Positions 39,782 through 50,318 of a stretch of DNA of 64,000 nt are shown here, in pieces. The translations under genes were made by a program, and so were the position numbers. The notes below the pieces were generated by a model. That model was not told the origin of the DNA, made no database searches, and saw only the letters and a list, made by a program, of their open reading frames with translations. The stretch lies in contig JAUSFN010000026.1 of NCBI GenBank assembly GCA_030649935.1, positions 1 through 64,000 of the forward strand, in the 5' to 3' direction. Numbering within the stretch: position 1 is the stretch's first letter; the number at the start of each line of letters is the position of its first letter. The DNA comes from Candidatus Planktophila sp. (GTDB lineage Bacteria; Actinomycetota; Actinomycetes; Nanopelagicales; Nanopelagicaceae).

Positions 39782-40576
39782 TTAACCCTTGATTGCGCCT
39801 GCTGAAAAACCGCCCACAAAATATCTTTGCAATATGAAGAAGAGTGCAACACATGGTGCTGCGGAAATAACAATCCCTGCTTGCAGTGCTCCGAAGTCAA
39901 CAGAACCGAAATCGCCTCTAACCAAGTTGACAAGCATCAGAGGAATTGTGAATTTGCTGCCATCGTTAAGCAAAATGAGTGCGGTGATAAATTCATTCCA
40001 GGCAGCAAGAAATGCAAAAAGGCCGACTGTAATTATACCTGGTCGAACAGCGGGCATTAAAACTTTGAAAATAATTCCCAGCCTGCTGCATCCATCAATC
40101 ATCGCCGCTTCATCTAATTCTTTTGGGACAGATTCAAATGAATTACGCATCATGAACACTGAAAACGGCAATTGGTACATAATCATCACGAAACTAAGCC
40201 CAATCAAACTATTCCCTAGATGTAATTTATTCAGCCAAATGAATAGTGGAATGAGTAAGCTTGCATGAGGCACCATTAAAATTGATAAAATTCCAATAAA
40301 TAACAGTTTGCTGCCCTTAAATTTAATACGATCTAAGGCGTAACCGGCAAAGAGGGAGACTATTACTGATCCCGTTACGGTTATTATTACGACTATTAAT
40401 GTATTTCGTATATATGTTGATATACCTTCGCCATAGATGAATAAACTTGAAAAATTTTGGAAACTAAAACTGGCGTCGCCGTATCTTACGGATCCCCAAA
40501 GAACCCATAAAATTGGGCCAAGAAAGAATATTGCCAGAAGAATTGATATAGCCATTTTTATACTAGAACGTATCAC
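39782..40576 (-). CDS. Carbohydrate ABC transporter permease (MalG-type)
   Basis: EAAMIDGCSRLGIIFKVLMPAVRPGI EAA motif; multi-TM. Confidence 0.92.
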   Translation of the reverse strand: MIRSSIKMAISILLAIFFLGPILWVLWGSVRYGDASFSFQNFSSLFIYGEGISTYIRNTLIVVIITVTGSVIVSLFAGYALDRIKFKGSKLLFIGILSILMVPHASLLIPLFIWLNKLHLGNSLIGLSFVMIMYQLPFSVFMMRNSFESVPKELDEAAMIDGCSRLGIIFKVLMPAVRPGIITVGLFAFLAAWNEFITALILLNDGSKFTIPLMLVNLVRGDFGSVDFGALQAGIVISAAPCVALFFILQRYFVGGFSAGAIKG

Positions 40577-41514
40577 CTGGTGTCCCCAGACTCATCTTTG
40601 CGCACTAAGCGCAGTTGCAAGATATTCATCATTACGAGAGCAATAAGGAGAACTACTGACATTGCTGCAGCAGATCCCATTTCAAATTGACTAAAAGCTT
40701 CGCGGAAGATGGTCATAACTATCGTGACGGTTGAATTATCTGGTCCTCCTCCAGTCAAAATATAGAATTGCTCGAAAGCGACCATGCCGCCTGTTAATAT
40801 CAGAATCAAGCAGAGTGAAAATGTTGACTTCATTAAAGGAGCAGTAATATATCTAAAAGTATTTATCCGATTGGCCCCATCAACAGCAGCCGATTCATAA
40901 ATGTCTCGAGGAATTGCTTGAAGTCCTGAAAGCATGATCACCATATAAAATCCTGCAAATCGCCAAGTCATCATTAAAACGGTACTTGTAAGTGCGAGAT
41001 TGGGAGTTCCTAGCCAGTCAGGATCCATACCGAATAAATTGAGTATTCTTGTCATGGGTCCAATAGTTGGATTGAGAAAGCCTAGAAAGAGTAAAGCGGC
41101 AGTACTAAGACCTGTAACTACAGGAAGAAAGTAAATCGTCCTCAGTATTCCACTTGCGCGCTGTTTCCCTTCCTGCACAAGAAGGGCAAGTCCGAGGCTC
41201 AAAGAGATTAAGATAACGGAAATGATGGCCGTGTATTTAACTGTGAAGAATAGAGAGTTTAAGAAAAGTTCATTTTCCGAAATTTGAGTGTAGTTCGTTG
41301 GAAAATTTGTTGGGTAATCTGGGCCTAGAAGTGGCCAATCTTTCGTGGACATTACAACTGAATAGCCAAGTGGAACAATAAAAAAGAAGAGAAGAACCAC
41401 CACTGCTGGAGCTGAAAATAGCCATCCAATCCCTGTAGACCTAAACCCTCGTTTCGGTCTACTTGGGCGCATTGAGTTTTTGCGACTCAATACATTTGGA
41501 TTAGCAGTAGCCAC
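40573..41514 (-). CDS. Carbohydrate ABC transporter permease (MalF-type)
   Basis: YESAAVDGANRINTFRYITAPLMKSTF EAA motif; multi-TM. Confidence 0.92.
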   Translation of the reverse strand: MATANPNVLSRKNSMRPSRPKRGFRSTGIGWLFSAPAVVVLLFFFIVPLGYSVVMSTKDWPLLGPDYPTNFPTNYTQISENELFLNSLFFTVKYTAIISVILISLSLGLALLVQEGKQRASGILRTIYFLPVVTGLSTAALLFLGFLNPTIGPMTRILNLFGMDPDWLGTPNLALTSTVLMMTWRFAGFYMVIMLSGLQAIPRDIYESAAVDGANRINTFRYITAPLMKSTFSLCLILILTGGMVAFEQFYILTGGGPDNSTVTIVMTIFREAFSQFEMGSAAAMSVVLLIALVMMNILQLRLVRKDESGDTR

Positions 41515-41581
41515 AATGTGATGGTTCCTCTCTGTCTATTTTTATCTATTTTTAGTTTGAGATATCTATTACTGACCTAAA

Positions 41582-42844
41582 TTAACCCGCTAACGAAGCA
41601 TTCAATTTCGCTAGCAGTTCATTTGAGACTCCGTTTCCAAAGATTGCTTCGCGGATGAAAAGGATCCATGGTCCATTTGCATCGTTGAAAGTTTGGAAGA
41701 AGCGAGGAGCGTATGGGCTTTGTCCATTAACTAGGAGCTTATTCAAAAGAACCATACGTGGATCTGCGAGAGCAAATTTATTCTCCGATAGATCGCGACG
41801 TGATGTCATGAAATTTTTGGAAGCGTAGATATCAATCTGTTGCTTGTCTTCCAATGTCCACTGAAGGAAATCCCAAGCTGCATCAGGGTTCTTAGAAGTT
41901 GAAGAGATACCGATCGTGTCTCCTCCAACGAATGTTGAAGTCCCACCATCAGGTCCGCTCAAAGCGACAAGACCAATTTTCAACTTGTCACTCTCCTTGA
42001 TTGTTCCAAGAGCCTTTGAGCCAAGCAAGGCAAAGCCTGCATTTCCGGATTGAAATACGGCGTTTTGTGTGGCACCTGCTTCATTCTTTGATCCTGCAGC
42101 CATAGTTCCGGCTTTCCACATCTTGGAGTAAACATTAAAGACTTTTTTAGCTTTTACTGACCCGAGAAATGAACCATCTCCATTAATTTTTAAAACTCTT
42201 GATCCCTGTGCCCAAATTGATGGGAATAAAGTAAATGCCAAGCATCCTCCGCAATTGCCTGGAAAGTACAAACCATCGACTCCGCCACCTAATGCGCTTA
42301 TCTTCGCGGCCATGGTTGCCATTTGGTTAAGTGTCGTAGGTGGCTTATTTGGATCTAAGCCAGCCTTCTCAAATAGCACTTTGTTATAGTAAATTGAACT
42401 CGCATCAACTACATGTGGGACTGCATAATATTTACGCTGATATAAAGCTGATGCCATATGGCCAGTTGCAAGCTCATCCCAATATGGAAGCTTCTTAATT
42501 CGCTTATCAATGTTCAACCAAAGTCCACTGCGAGTGTAATTAGGTCCGTCGATAACATTGGCTGCAAGAATATCTGGTAAATTTTTTGCTGCAGCTGCTG
42601 CAGACACTTTAGCGAGATATTCAGTAAATGGAACAACCGTTAATTTTATTTCAACTTTTCCTTTATTGGCTAAGTTGTAAGCATTAACCATGTCTTGTGA
42701 CTGGACGGCAGTGACCGAACGAGTCCACATGGTTAAGGTAATTGGGTCTGCCGCATTTGCTGGTGCTGTCGCCAGTAACCCGCCGACTAGCAACATAGCA
42801 ACACCTGAAGCAGTTAAGCGCCTCATTTTGCTGGTTCTATTCAT
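41582..42844 (-). CDS. Extracellular sugar-binding protein
   Basis: Signal peptide; ITLTMWTRSVTAVQSQDMVNAYNLANKGKVEIKLTVVPFTEYLAKVSAAAAAKNLPDIL. Confidence 0.92.
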   Translation of the reverse strand: MNRTSKMRRLTASGVAMLLVGGLLATAPANAADPITLTMWTRSVTAVQSQDMVNAYNLANKGKVEIKLTVVPFTEYLAKVSAAAAAKNLPDILAANVIDGPNYTRSGLWLNIDKRIKKLPYWDELATGHMASALYQRKYYAVPHVVDASSIYYNKVLFEKAGLDPNKPPTTLNQMATMAAKISALGGGVDGLYFPGNCGGCLAFTLFPSIWAQGSRVLKINGDGSFLGSVKAKKVFNVYSKMWKAGTMAAGSKNEAGATQNAVFQSGNAGFALLGSKALGTIKESDKLKIGLVALSGPDGGTSTFVGGDTIGISSTSKNPDAAWDFLQWTLEDKQQIDIYASKNFMTSRRDLSENKFALADPRMVLLNKLLVNGQSPYAPRFFQTFNDANGPWILFIREAIFGNGVSNELLAKLNASLAG

Positions 42845-42934
42845 CTATTACTCCTTGTGTCGCGTTCGCGTCACTCGTCCTAACAAACCCTTTGATTAGT
42901 TAGTGCCGATGTTGAGAGCACTGGCACTTGGGTA

Positions 42935-42950
42935 TTGTTATCGATAACAA
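42935..42950. promoter_or_regulatory. Perfect 16-bp palindrome, candidate LacI-family operator
   Basis: TTGTTATCGATAACAA, followed by a half-site-like TTATCGATAG; between divergent binding-protein and LacI genes. Confidence 0.7.
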
Positions 42951-43047
42951 TTATCGATAGGCTTATTTAAAGCCACTACCGTGAGAAAGTCAATAAGCTT
43001 TGGCGGTGGCGTGTTGTTATGGAATTGTTATGGAAGGAGCGTAGATA

Positions 43048-44067
43048 ATGAAAAAACGGCCTATTTCAATGTTGGATGTTGCCGCCTATAGCCAAGTTTC
43101 ACACCAAACCGTCTCGAGAGTCCTTAATAACCATAAAAATGTAAGCGTCAAAACCCGATCAAAGGTTTTGGCGGCTATGAAAGAGCTCGGTTACGCTCCA
43201 AACTTGGCCGCTCGAGCGTTGTCTAATGGCAAAACTACGACTATTGGGGTTTTGAGTTATAACTCCATTCTTTTTGGCCCTGCCTCCATGCTCCATGCCG
43301 TTCAGAATGCTGCTCGAGAGATTGGATATACCGTTACTTTGGCAACAACTAAAGGGGTTGATGAGTCGGCCATATCTACCGGTATCCGAGAGTTGGTTCA
43401 AAGTGGTGTTGATGGAATCATATTAATTACTCCACTAACAAAGGGAAGTCAGATAAAAGAAGATGTTTTATCTGGAACCCCTTGCGTGATCGTAGAAGGA
43501 GAAGGCTGGAAGGAAATGCCTTCTGTAAATGTTGATCAGTTCGTTGGCGCACAAAAGGCTGTTGAGTATTTGATAGCCCTCGGTCATACAGTTATAGCGC
43601 ACATTTCTGGCCCCAGCACTTGGTATGAGGCTAGTAAGCGCCGCGAGGGTTGGAAAAAAGCACTTAGAAATGCTCGCCTTGAGTTGGGTCCACTCAAATA
43701 TGGCGATTGGTCGGCAAATTCTGGTTACCATGCAATCAGAGAGTTAATAAAAGAAAGTAATGCGACCGCTGTATTTGTTGCAAACGATGCAATGGCCCTT
43801 GGAGTATTAAAGGCATTGAATGAACTTAAGGTAAAGGTGCCGAAAGATATAAGTGTGGTTGGTTTTGATGATATTCCTGAGTCGGAATTTTTGATTCCTG
43901 GTTTAACAACAATCCGACAGGATTTCAATTCCGTGGGAAACTTGGCTCTTGAGCTTCTCATGGACCGTATAGGGAAAAAGAAACGGGACTCTTTTCATAT
44001 TGCTATCCAGCCAGAATTGATAATCCGAAAAAGTACATCACCGATTGCAAGTATGCAGCAAGTTTAG
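43048..44067 (+). CDS. LacI-family transcriptional regulator
   Basis: SMLDVAAYSQVSHQTVSRVLNNHKNVSVKTRSKVLAAMKELGYAPNLAARALSNG; VGFDDIPESEFLIPGLTTIRQ. Confidence 0.95.
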   Translation: MKKRPISMLDVAAYSQVSHQTVSRVLNNHKNVSVKTRSKVLAAMKELGYAPNLAARALSNGKTTTIGVLSYNSILFGPASMLHAVQNAAREIGYTVTLATTKGVDESAISTGIRELVQSGVDGIILITPLTKGSQIKEDVLSGTPCVIVEGEGWKEMPSVNVDQFVGAQKAVEYLIALGHTVIAHISGPSTWYEASKRREGWKKALRNARLELGPLKYGDWSANSGYHAIRELIKESNATAVFVANDAMALGVLKALNELKVKVPKDISVVGFDDIPESEFLIPGLTTIRQDFNSVGNLALELLMDRIGKKKRDSFHIAIQPELIIRKSTSPIASMQQV

Positions 44068-44357
44068 GTAACATTCGAGGGATCTGTTCGAGTTTTTGAT
44101 GGCAATCTTAAGTTCGTTATTTCTTAAATTGTGTAGAAATCGTGCGGCAAAAATCCTGGGGGCAGTTGTTGCGTCGCAAATCTACTTGCTACATCTAATG
44201 GATGTGCGTAATTACTTAATTAGTGCAACTCCAGTTTCTGCTGCAACTTCTCTGACAGTTCCTGGAAATACAAACTGGAAAGGAAAATATTTCACCTAGG
44301 GGACCTATTGCCAGCGTGAAGTCTGCGCCTAGTATTAATCCCAGAGAGGAGAAATAA

Positions 44358-45755
44358 ATGGCATCAACTGATTCACCCAATGCAAGCCTCACGCCTTCGA
44401 TAACACATTGGCGCGAGGCGATGAGTTCACTTCGCGCAGGTGTTGCCCAGCGAGAGTTCACCCCAAAGGTCGGAATCGCTTCAGGTATCTGGGGGGCGTC
44501 TAAGAAATCTCGCTCAGAGAGCATTCATATAGGTCTCTTCTTAACCGCGATTGCTCGCGAGGGTAATGATGGTCGCAAAAGTTTCATCGTTGGAATTGAT
44601 CTCTGCGTACTAGGTTGTGCCGAATGTGCCGACGATTTGCTCGAGGAGATTGCTAAAGGAGTTGGCGTAAGCCGCGATCAAATTCTTTTCTCATCCAGCC
44701 ATACACATGCTGTGCCGATGCCCTGCATCCATAGACCAAAGAAAGATGGCTCGGAGTTTGTTCCGGAATTTAGAGAGTTGATTATAAAGAATACGATTGA
44801 TGCTTGTATCGAAGCGGGATCAAAGATTGCCGATGTTGATATCACTTGGGGATATGGCCATTGTGATCTCGCGGTAAATAGAGATCTTCCTTGTGGCGAA
44901 GTCGAGGTGGTGGCATTTAATCCAGAGATAATCGCTGATGACACACTCACTGTCGGGCGAATCTCAACGCGCGATGGAAAGATAATTGCGACGATTGCAA
45001 ACTATGCCTGCCACCCAACGACTCTTGCCTGGGACAATATGGCTATTTCACCCGATTACGTGGGTATGGCACGAATTATTGTAGAAGCAGAGACTAAAGC
45101 GCCGATGCTATTTCTGCAGGGAGCATCGGGTGAACTATCACCGCGCAATCAATACAGTGGTGATACCGCACTTGCCGATCGCAATGGTGCGATTTTAGGA
45201 CATGCGATTCTCTCCACCCTAAAGGCTATGCAATCACCTGGCTGCGGTTTGAGATGGAATGGCATCGTGGAATCTGGCGCACTTCTTGGTGAATGGAACG
45301 AAGAGAAAGTCACTGGCTCAAGCAATGCAAAAGAATTTCGCGTTGATGTTCCGGTGCGCGTCAAAGAGTGGAAGAGCATTGAGCAATTACTTGAAGAGTG
45401 GGCGGGAATTGATCCCGATGCACTTGAAGAACGTATTGAGCGTGCAAAGCGACTTCGGATTGGATATGAATCTGGCGCTGAAGTAACCCATCCGGTCTGG
45501 ATTTGGCAGTGGGGCGAGGCAATATTTGTTGCCCAACCTGGTGAGGCTTACTCCTATATTCAAACAGAGTTGCGTAAGCGTAACCCGGGACGAATTATCT
45601 TTGTTGTAAATCTCACCAATGCGCCGGGGCTTTTCTACTTACCAATTCGTTCGGCATATAACGCGCCTGCTTATCAAGCTTGGCAGACTTTATTAGCGCC
45701 AGGATGTATTGAGGCCGTGACTGATTATGTTGACAAAGAGTTAAAGAAAATCTAA
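44358..45755 (+). CDS. Neutral/alkaline ceramidase-like hydrolase, paralog 1
   Basis: SSSHTHAVP, NYACHPTTLAWDN, LFLQGASGELSPR, QPGEAYSYIQTELRKRNPG. Confidence 0.75.
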   Translation: MASTDSPNASLTPSITHWREAMSSLRAGVAQREFTPKVGIASGIWGASKKSRSESIHIGLFLTAIAREGNDGRKSFIVGIDLCVLGCAECADDLLEEIAKGVGVSRDQILFSSSHTHAVPMPCIHRPKKDGSEFVPEFRELIIKNTIDACIEAGSKIADVDITWGYGHCDLAVNRDLPCGEVEVVAFNPEIIADDTLTVGRISTRDGKIIATIANYACHPTTLAWDNMAISPDYVGMARIIVEAETKAPMLFLQGASGELSPRNQYSGDTALADRNGAILGHAILSTLKAMQSPGCGLRWNGIVESGALLGEWNEEKVTGSSNAKEFRVDVPVRVKEWKSIEQLLEEWAGIDPDALEERIERAKRLRIGYESGAEVTHPVWIWQWGEAIFVAQPGEAYSYIQTELRKRNPGRIIFVVNLTNAPGLFYLPIRSAYNAPAYQAWQTLLAPGCIEAVTDYVDKELKKI

Positions 45756-45773
45756 TGAGAGGCAGAAAGGGCT

Positions 45774-47201
45774 GTGAGTAAATCAAAGGTTCTACCAAAG
45801 ACAAGTAGTACGGATCTGCCTCCAATTGAGAAACAATTCCACTATCCATTTAGCGCATCTCTCAAAGCCGGCGTTGCCCAACGCAATATCAATCCACCTA
45901 TAGGAATCAGGGCCGCAAGTTGGGGGGCTGCAAAGTCACACGTTGCAACTGGACTTCATCGCGATATAACCACAACGGCTCTGGCAGTACTGCATGGATC
46001 AACTCCGCTATATCTCGTAACAATTGACTGGGGTTGGTGGCAGGGAGTTAAGGATGATTTGAATATCCGCGGCAAAGTTATTGCTGGCCTTGGAATCAAA
46101 GAAGATCAACTCCAGTTACACCTTACCCATACACATGCTGGTCCAAATACTGCTTGCGATGTTGCTCATCTAGAAGGTGGCGAAATGCTTGAGCCGTATC
46201 ATCAATTTGCGGTCGAAGCGATAATTAGCGCCTGTAAAGAAGCTAAAGATGGAGCGATTGCCGCAACTATTACCTGGGCATATGGGAAATGTGATCTCGC
46301 GGTTAATCGCGAACTTCCCTGCGGCGAAGTAGATATCGTCGGCTTTAATCCCGATGTAGCTGCAGATGACACACTCACGGTTGGGCGTGTAAGTGATGCT
46401 TCTGGAAAAATTATCGCAACCATCGTTAACTACGCATGTCATCCAACAACTCTCGCTTGGCAAAATACAGATATCTCACCAGACTTTGTCGGCGCTACTC
46501 GTGACTTGGTTGAGCAAAAGACTGGTGCGCCAATGCTATTTCTTCAAGGCGCATCCGGAGATCTAGCGCCACGTGATGGATATGTTGGAGATCATGAGAT
46601 CGCCGATAAGAATGGACGAATTCTTGGATACGCATCTCTTGCAGTATTAGAGAAGATGATTCCATCAGGTAAAGCGATGCGCTTTAAGCGTCGAGTGGAA
46701 TCTGGTGCACTCCTTGGTGAATGGGAAGATTTTAAATTTGATAGTTCTACGTTCACAGATGCAATTAGGCTAGATATTGATGTACCACTGCAAGATCTTC
46801 CAACCTTTGAAGAGTTAGAAGAACGCTGGAAAGATATCGATGCTGGTGCGCGCGAAACTCGTTTAGCGCGAGCGAGAAAATTGCGAACTGGTTACGTGCT
46901 AGAAAATCAGAGAGCTAAGCATCCGGTCTGGATCTGGGCTTGGGGCGATGCCATCATCGTTGGGCAACCTGGTGAGGCTTACTCATATTTCCAAATGGAG
47001 TTAAGACGCAGGCATCCAGATCGAGTTATCTTCGTACTCAATTGCACCAATGGACCGGGTTATGTGTACATCCCAACACCTGATGCTTACACGCGTTTTC
47101 GTTATCAATCTTGGCAAACACTCCTTGAAGTCGGCGCTCTTGAATTGATTACTGATGAAGTTTCAACGGCCATTGCGCGAATACCGAAAGTTGAAAAGTA
47201 G
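45774..47201 (+). CDS. Neutral/alkaline ceramidase-like hydrolase, paralog 2
   Basis: THTHAGPNTACD, NYACHPTTLAWQN, LFLQGASGDLAPR, QPGEAYSYFQMELRRRHPD. Confidence 0.75.
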   Translation: MSKSKVLPKTSSTDLPPIEKQFHYPFSASLKAGVAQRNINPPIGIRAASWGAAKSHVATGLHRDITTTALAVLHGSTPLYLVTIDWGWWQGVKDDLNIRGKVIAGLGIKEDQLQLHLTHTHAGPNTACDVAHLEGGEMLEPYHQFAVEAIISACKEAKDGAIAATITWAYGKCDLAVNRELPCGEVDIVGFNPDVAADDTLTVGRVSDASGKIIATIVNYACHPTTLAWQNTDISPDFVGATRDLVEQKTGAPMLFLQGASGDLAPRDGYVGDHEIADKNGRILGYASLAVLEKMIPSGKAMRFKRRVESGALLGEWEDFKFDSSTFTDAIRLDIDVPLQDLPTFEELEERWKDIDAGARETRLARARKLRTGYVLENQRAKHPVWIWAWGDAIIVGQPGEAYSYFQMELRRRHPDRVIFVLNCTNGPGYVYIPTPDAYTRFRYQSWQTLLEVGALELITDEVSTAIARIPKVEK

Positions 47202-48605
47202 ATGAACAAGGCAAGACCTGCGATAGTTCGTGAGAGTTCATATCTCTCACGCCTGCAAATCGGAGTAGCAACTGCCGACATCACGCCCCCAGTTGGGATC
47301 TCAGCAAATCCTTGGGGAAAGAGCAAGAGCGCGATCTCACGTGGTGTCCATAAACCGATGGAGGCAACTGTCGCTGCAATTAGCAGTGATGGCGATAAAG
47401 AGCTCTCGTTAATTTTCGGCTTAGATCTTGGGTGGATTGGTTGTCATCAATGTGATGTCGTTAATTTTCGATCTCGTTTAGCGCGCGAATTAAACCTTGA
47501 TATCGATTCAATTCTGGTTAATCTCAGTCAGACACATAAAGGTCCCCCTTTCTGCATCCACGAACCGGCCCGCGAAGGTGGCGAGTTAGTGGCGGGTTAT
47601 ATCGAAAAGACAATTGCAGATTTGATTTCGGCTGGAAAGCGCGCGATCCAGTCTCGCCAGGAAGCTGATTTAACTTGGGCTTATGGCAAATGCGCACTCG
47701 GTACAGTCCGTGATCTAGTAGTAACTGATGGCGATTTAACCCAGACGGTAGTTGGTTATAACCCCGAATTAGAGCCAGATGAGACTTTGGTAGTTGGCAG
47801 GGTTACGGATCAGAGCGGGAAAATAATTCTCACGATTGTTAATTATGGATGCCATCCCACATCAGTTGGTTGGGAGAGCGATTTAATCAGCCCTGATTAT
47901 GTTGGTAGAGCAAGAGAATTGGTGGAAGAAGCTACAGGTGCGCCGATGTTATTCCTGCTTGGTGCCTGTGGAAATGTTGCACCGAAAGAACAGTACTCCG
48001 GCGATGTTTCTGTTGCAGATCGCAATGGCGAGATGTTGGGCTATTCGACCTTAGCAACTTTAGCCAGCATGCTTGCGCCATCGTGCGAGCTCCGCTTTGA
48101 CCAAGTAATTACTTCAGGTTCAAACCTTGCCTCGTGGCTGCCTACAAAAATTGACCCTAATGAACTCTTTGATCGCAAGAAGATTTTTGTAGAGATGCCT
48201 CATAAAGAACTTCTCACAGATGAGCAGATGAAAACAGCGTGGGCACCCCTGACAGCTACTGAAGTATTTTTAAATTTTCGGATTAGAAAGCAGCACGAAA
48301 TTCGAATTGATTACGTCACCGGCGATGGAACGGTGAAGCACCCGGTCTGGATTTGGCAACTTGGAGATGCAATCGTAATTGCGCACGGAGGTGAAGCTTA
48401 TTTGGAGTTGGCTCGAGATTTAAGACGGAGAAATGCAGATCGTATGATTGTCTTCCTAGATATGACCAATGGTCCGGGTTATCTCTACCTGCCTACAAAA
48501 ATTGCCTATGAACAAAATAACTACCAATCACAACAGAGCATCGTTGCGTCAGGCGGTCTTGAGAAGATGCTTGAAGTTCTCGATCAAGCAATCAAATCTC
48601 TGTAA
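47202..48605 (+). CDS. Neutral/alkaline ceramidase-like protein, paralog 3 (diverged motifs)
   Basis: SQTHKGPPFC (SHTH to SQTH), NYGCHPTSVGWES, LFLLGACGNVAPK, HGGEAYLELARDLRRR. Confidence 0.7.
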   Translation: MNKARPAIVRESSYLSRLQIGVATADITPPVGISANPWGKSKSAISRGVHKPMEATVAAISSDGDKELSLIFGLDLGWIGCHQCDVVNFRSRLARELNLDIDSILVNLSQTHKGPPFCIHEPAREGGELVAGYIEKTIADLISAGKRAIQSRQEADLTWAYGKCALGTVRDLVVTDGDLTQTVVGYNPELEPDETLVVGRVTDQSGKIILTIVNYGCHPTSVGWESDLISPDYVGRARELVEEATGAPMLFLLGACGNVAPKEQYSGDVSVADRNGEMLGYSTLATLASMLAPSCELRFDQVITSGSNLASWLPTKIDPNELFDRKKIFVEMPHKELLTDEQMKTAWAPLTATEVFLNFRIRKQHEIRIDYVTGDGTVKHPVWIWQLGDAIVIAHGGEAYLELARDLRRRNADRMIVFLDMTNGPGYLYLPTKIAYEQNNYQSQQSIVASGGLEKMLEVLDQAIKSL

Positions 48606-48614
48606 ATAGGAGAG

Positions 48615-49445
48615 CTAACTTACAAATCTAAGGGATACGATTCCCGCAACCGCGATCACCGCGGCAATAATCGTAGATCGATCGGGAATGCTCTTGGAAG
48701 TAATTGACTCAAAGAGCAGAACCCATAACGAGACAGTAGCAAGTATCGAAACCATCAAGATGATTTCCCCACCTTGCAGAGCATAAACAGAGGCAATCGA
48801 TCCGACCGAAATGAGCGATGTTCTTTGCATTAATTTCAATAGATCGCTCTTGGTTAAGCCCCTTGGTGGAAAAATCACGATGTAGAAAAGACCGGCAAGT
48901 ACTTGTCTGACGATGAAAGTCTCAGAAATATTTACGCCTTCTGCTCCAAGTACGGCGACATTTACAGATACGAAACCGGCGGCAAGAGCCGCAGAGAGAG
49001 TAAAGAAGATTGTCACTCCCAAACGCAAGCCTGGAATGCTTGATCGAATTGGGAAGAGAGTTGCGGCAATGAGAGCGATGACGGCAAGAACCTGCAGTGA
49101 TGACACACTTGTTCCGAGCCAAATTGGTGCGAGTACCAAAGCAACAGCTGGTGACAGGGTGCTGGATATCGAAGATATTGATGCCGAACTGCGCACGATG
49201 ATTACAAAGATGAAATAACCCGCGATGATGCTAGCGATGGCTGCACTTACATGGAGTGCGAGAATTTTTGGTTCAAATACAATCCAGTCTCGCTGAACCA
49301 ATGCAATCGGCAAGGTGAAGAAACAATTAAGAAGAAAAAGTGGGCCGAGTGTCTTAAGGAATGAGATTTGTGTTGTTATACCCTTTGTAAGAAATGTTCC
49401 GAGACCCATTGTAAATGCAGCAAAAATGGCCACTATTTCAAACAC
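48615..49445 (-). CDS. EamA/DMT-type membrane transporter
   Basis: Roughly ten hydrophobic segments; FTMGLGTFLTKG start, SSISSTLSPAVALVLAPIWLGTSVSSLQVLAVIALIAATL. Confidence 0.7.
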   Translation of the reverse strand: MFEIVAIFAAFTMGLGTFLTKGITTQISFLKTLGPLFLLNCFFTLPIALVQRDWIVFEPKILALHVSAAIASIIAGYFIFVIIVRSSASISSISSTLSPAVALVLAPIWLGTSVSSLQVLAVIALIAATLFPIRSSIPGLRLGVTIFFTLSAALAAGFVSVNVAVLGAEGVNISETFIVRQVLAGLFYIVIFPPRGLTKSDLLKLMQRTSLISVGSIASVYALQGGEIILMVSILATVSLWVLLFESITSKSIPDRSTIIAAVIAVAGIVSLRFVS

Positions 49446-49523
49446 GTCGCAACGCTATCAATTGCAACTACATAAATAAATGGTTTTTAATGGCAGAATT
49501 GTACTCTAAGCCAAGGAGCGGTT

Positions 49524-50318
49524 ATGAATTCAGTAGATCAACTCTTAGGAATTAAAGGTCGCCTAGCGATGATTGTTGGCGCTGCTGGTGGTTATGGACG
49601 CCAATGTGCACTGACACTAGCTGAGAATGGTGCAAACGTTGCTCTGATTGATCGCAATCAAGATGAATTAGAGAAGACTCAAGCAATGGTTCTTGCTGGA
49701 AATCCTGGCGCATTTACTGCAATTTTCAACGCTGATATCTCTTCAGTTGATAACTGTGACCAGCTAATTAAAGATGTTTATCAAAAGTTTAATCGCATAG
49801 ATATTTTGGTTCACACAGCTGCGGTATTGCAGAATGTCCTGCCGGAAGACGTTGATGAAGAACATTGGAATACAACGCTTAACGTCAATCTGCGTAGCCA
49901 ATTCTTTATCTCGCGCGGCGCAGCAAAGGTGATGCGTGAGGGAAAATGGGGAAGAATCACTAACTTCATCTCTACTGCCGGGCTCTCTGGAGGACTTCCT
50001 GGCTCAATTGTGTATGGAATATCAAAATCTGGTGCTGTTGCAATGACCAAGAACTTAGCCAGAGCCAATGGTCGCGATGGAGTTTTAGTTAACGCGCTCT
50101 CCCCTGCCACTTTAGATACACCGCTCTTTCGTCGCGGAATGAAAGATGATGTGCTCGCCGATTTGAAGAAGGAGCATTTGAGGATCAATGCATTCGGAAG
50201 ATGGACGCGACCTGAAGAAGTTGCCGCTGCAGTTTTATTTCTTTCCAGCGAAATGTCGAGCACTGTTACAGGTCACGTTCTACGGGCTGACTCCGGTGCG
50301 GAATTAGCTGGTCTTTAA
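49524..50318 (+). CDS. Short-chain dehydrogenase/reductase
   Basis: AMIVGAAGGYGRQCALTLAENGANVALIDRN, VYGISKSGAVAMTKNLA. Confidence 0.9.
   Translation: MNSVDQLLGIKGRLAMIVGAAGGYGRQCALTLAENGANVALIDRNQDELEKTQAMVLAGNPGAFTAIFNADISSVDNCDQLIKDVYQKFNRIDILVHTAAVLQNVLPEDVDEEHWNTTLNVNLRSQFFISRGAAKVMREGKWGRITNFISTAGLSGGLPGSIVYGISKSGAVAMTKNLARANGRDGVLVNALSPATLDTPLFRRGMKDDVLADLKKEHLRINAFGRWTRPEEVAAAVLFLSSEMSSTVTGHVLRADSGAELAGL

Noticed and set aside
44190-44300. Minus-strand TVREVAAETGVALIK resembling a LacI-type HTH remnant
   Set aside because: Only ~15 residues, stop directly after, no continuation in any frame; too short to support a pseudogene call.
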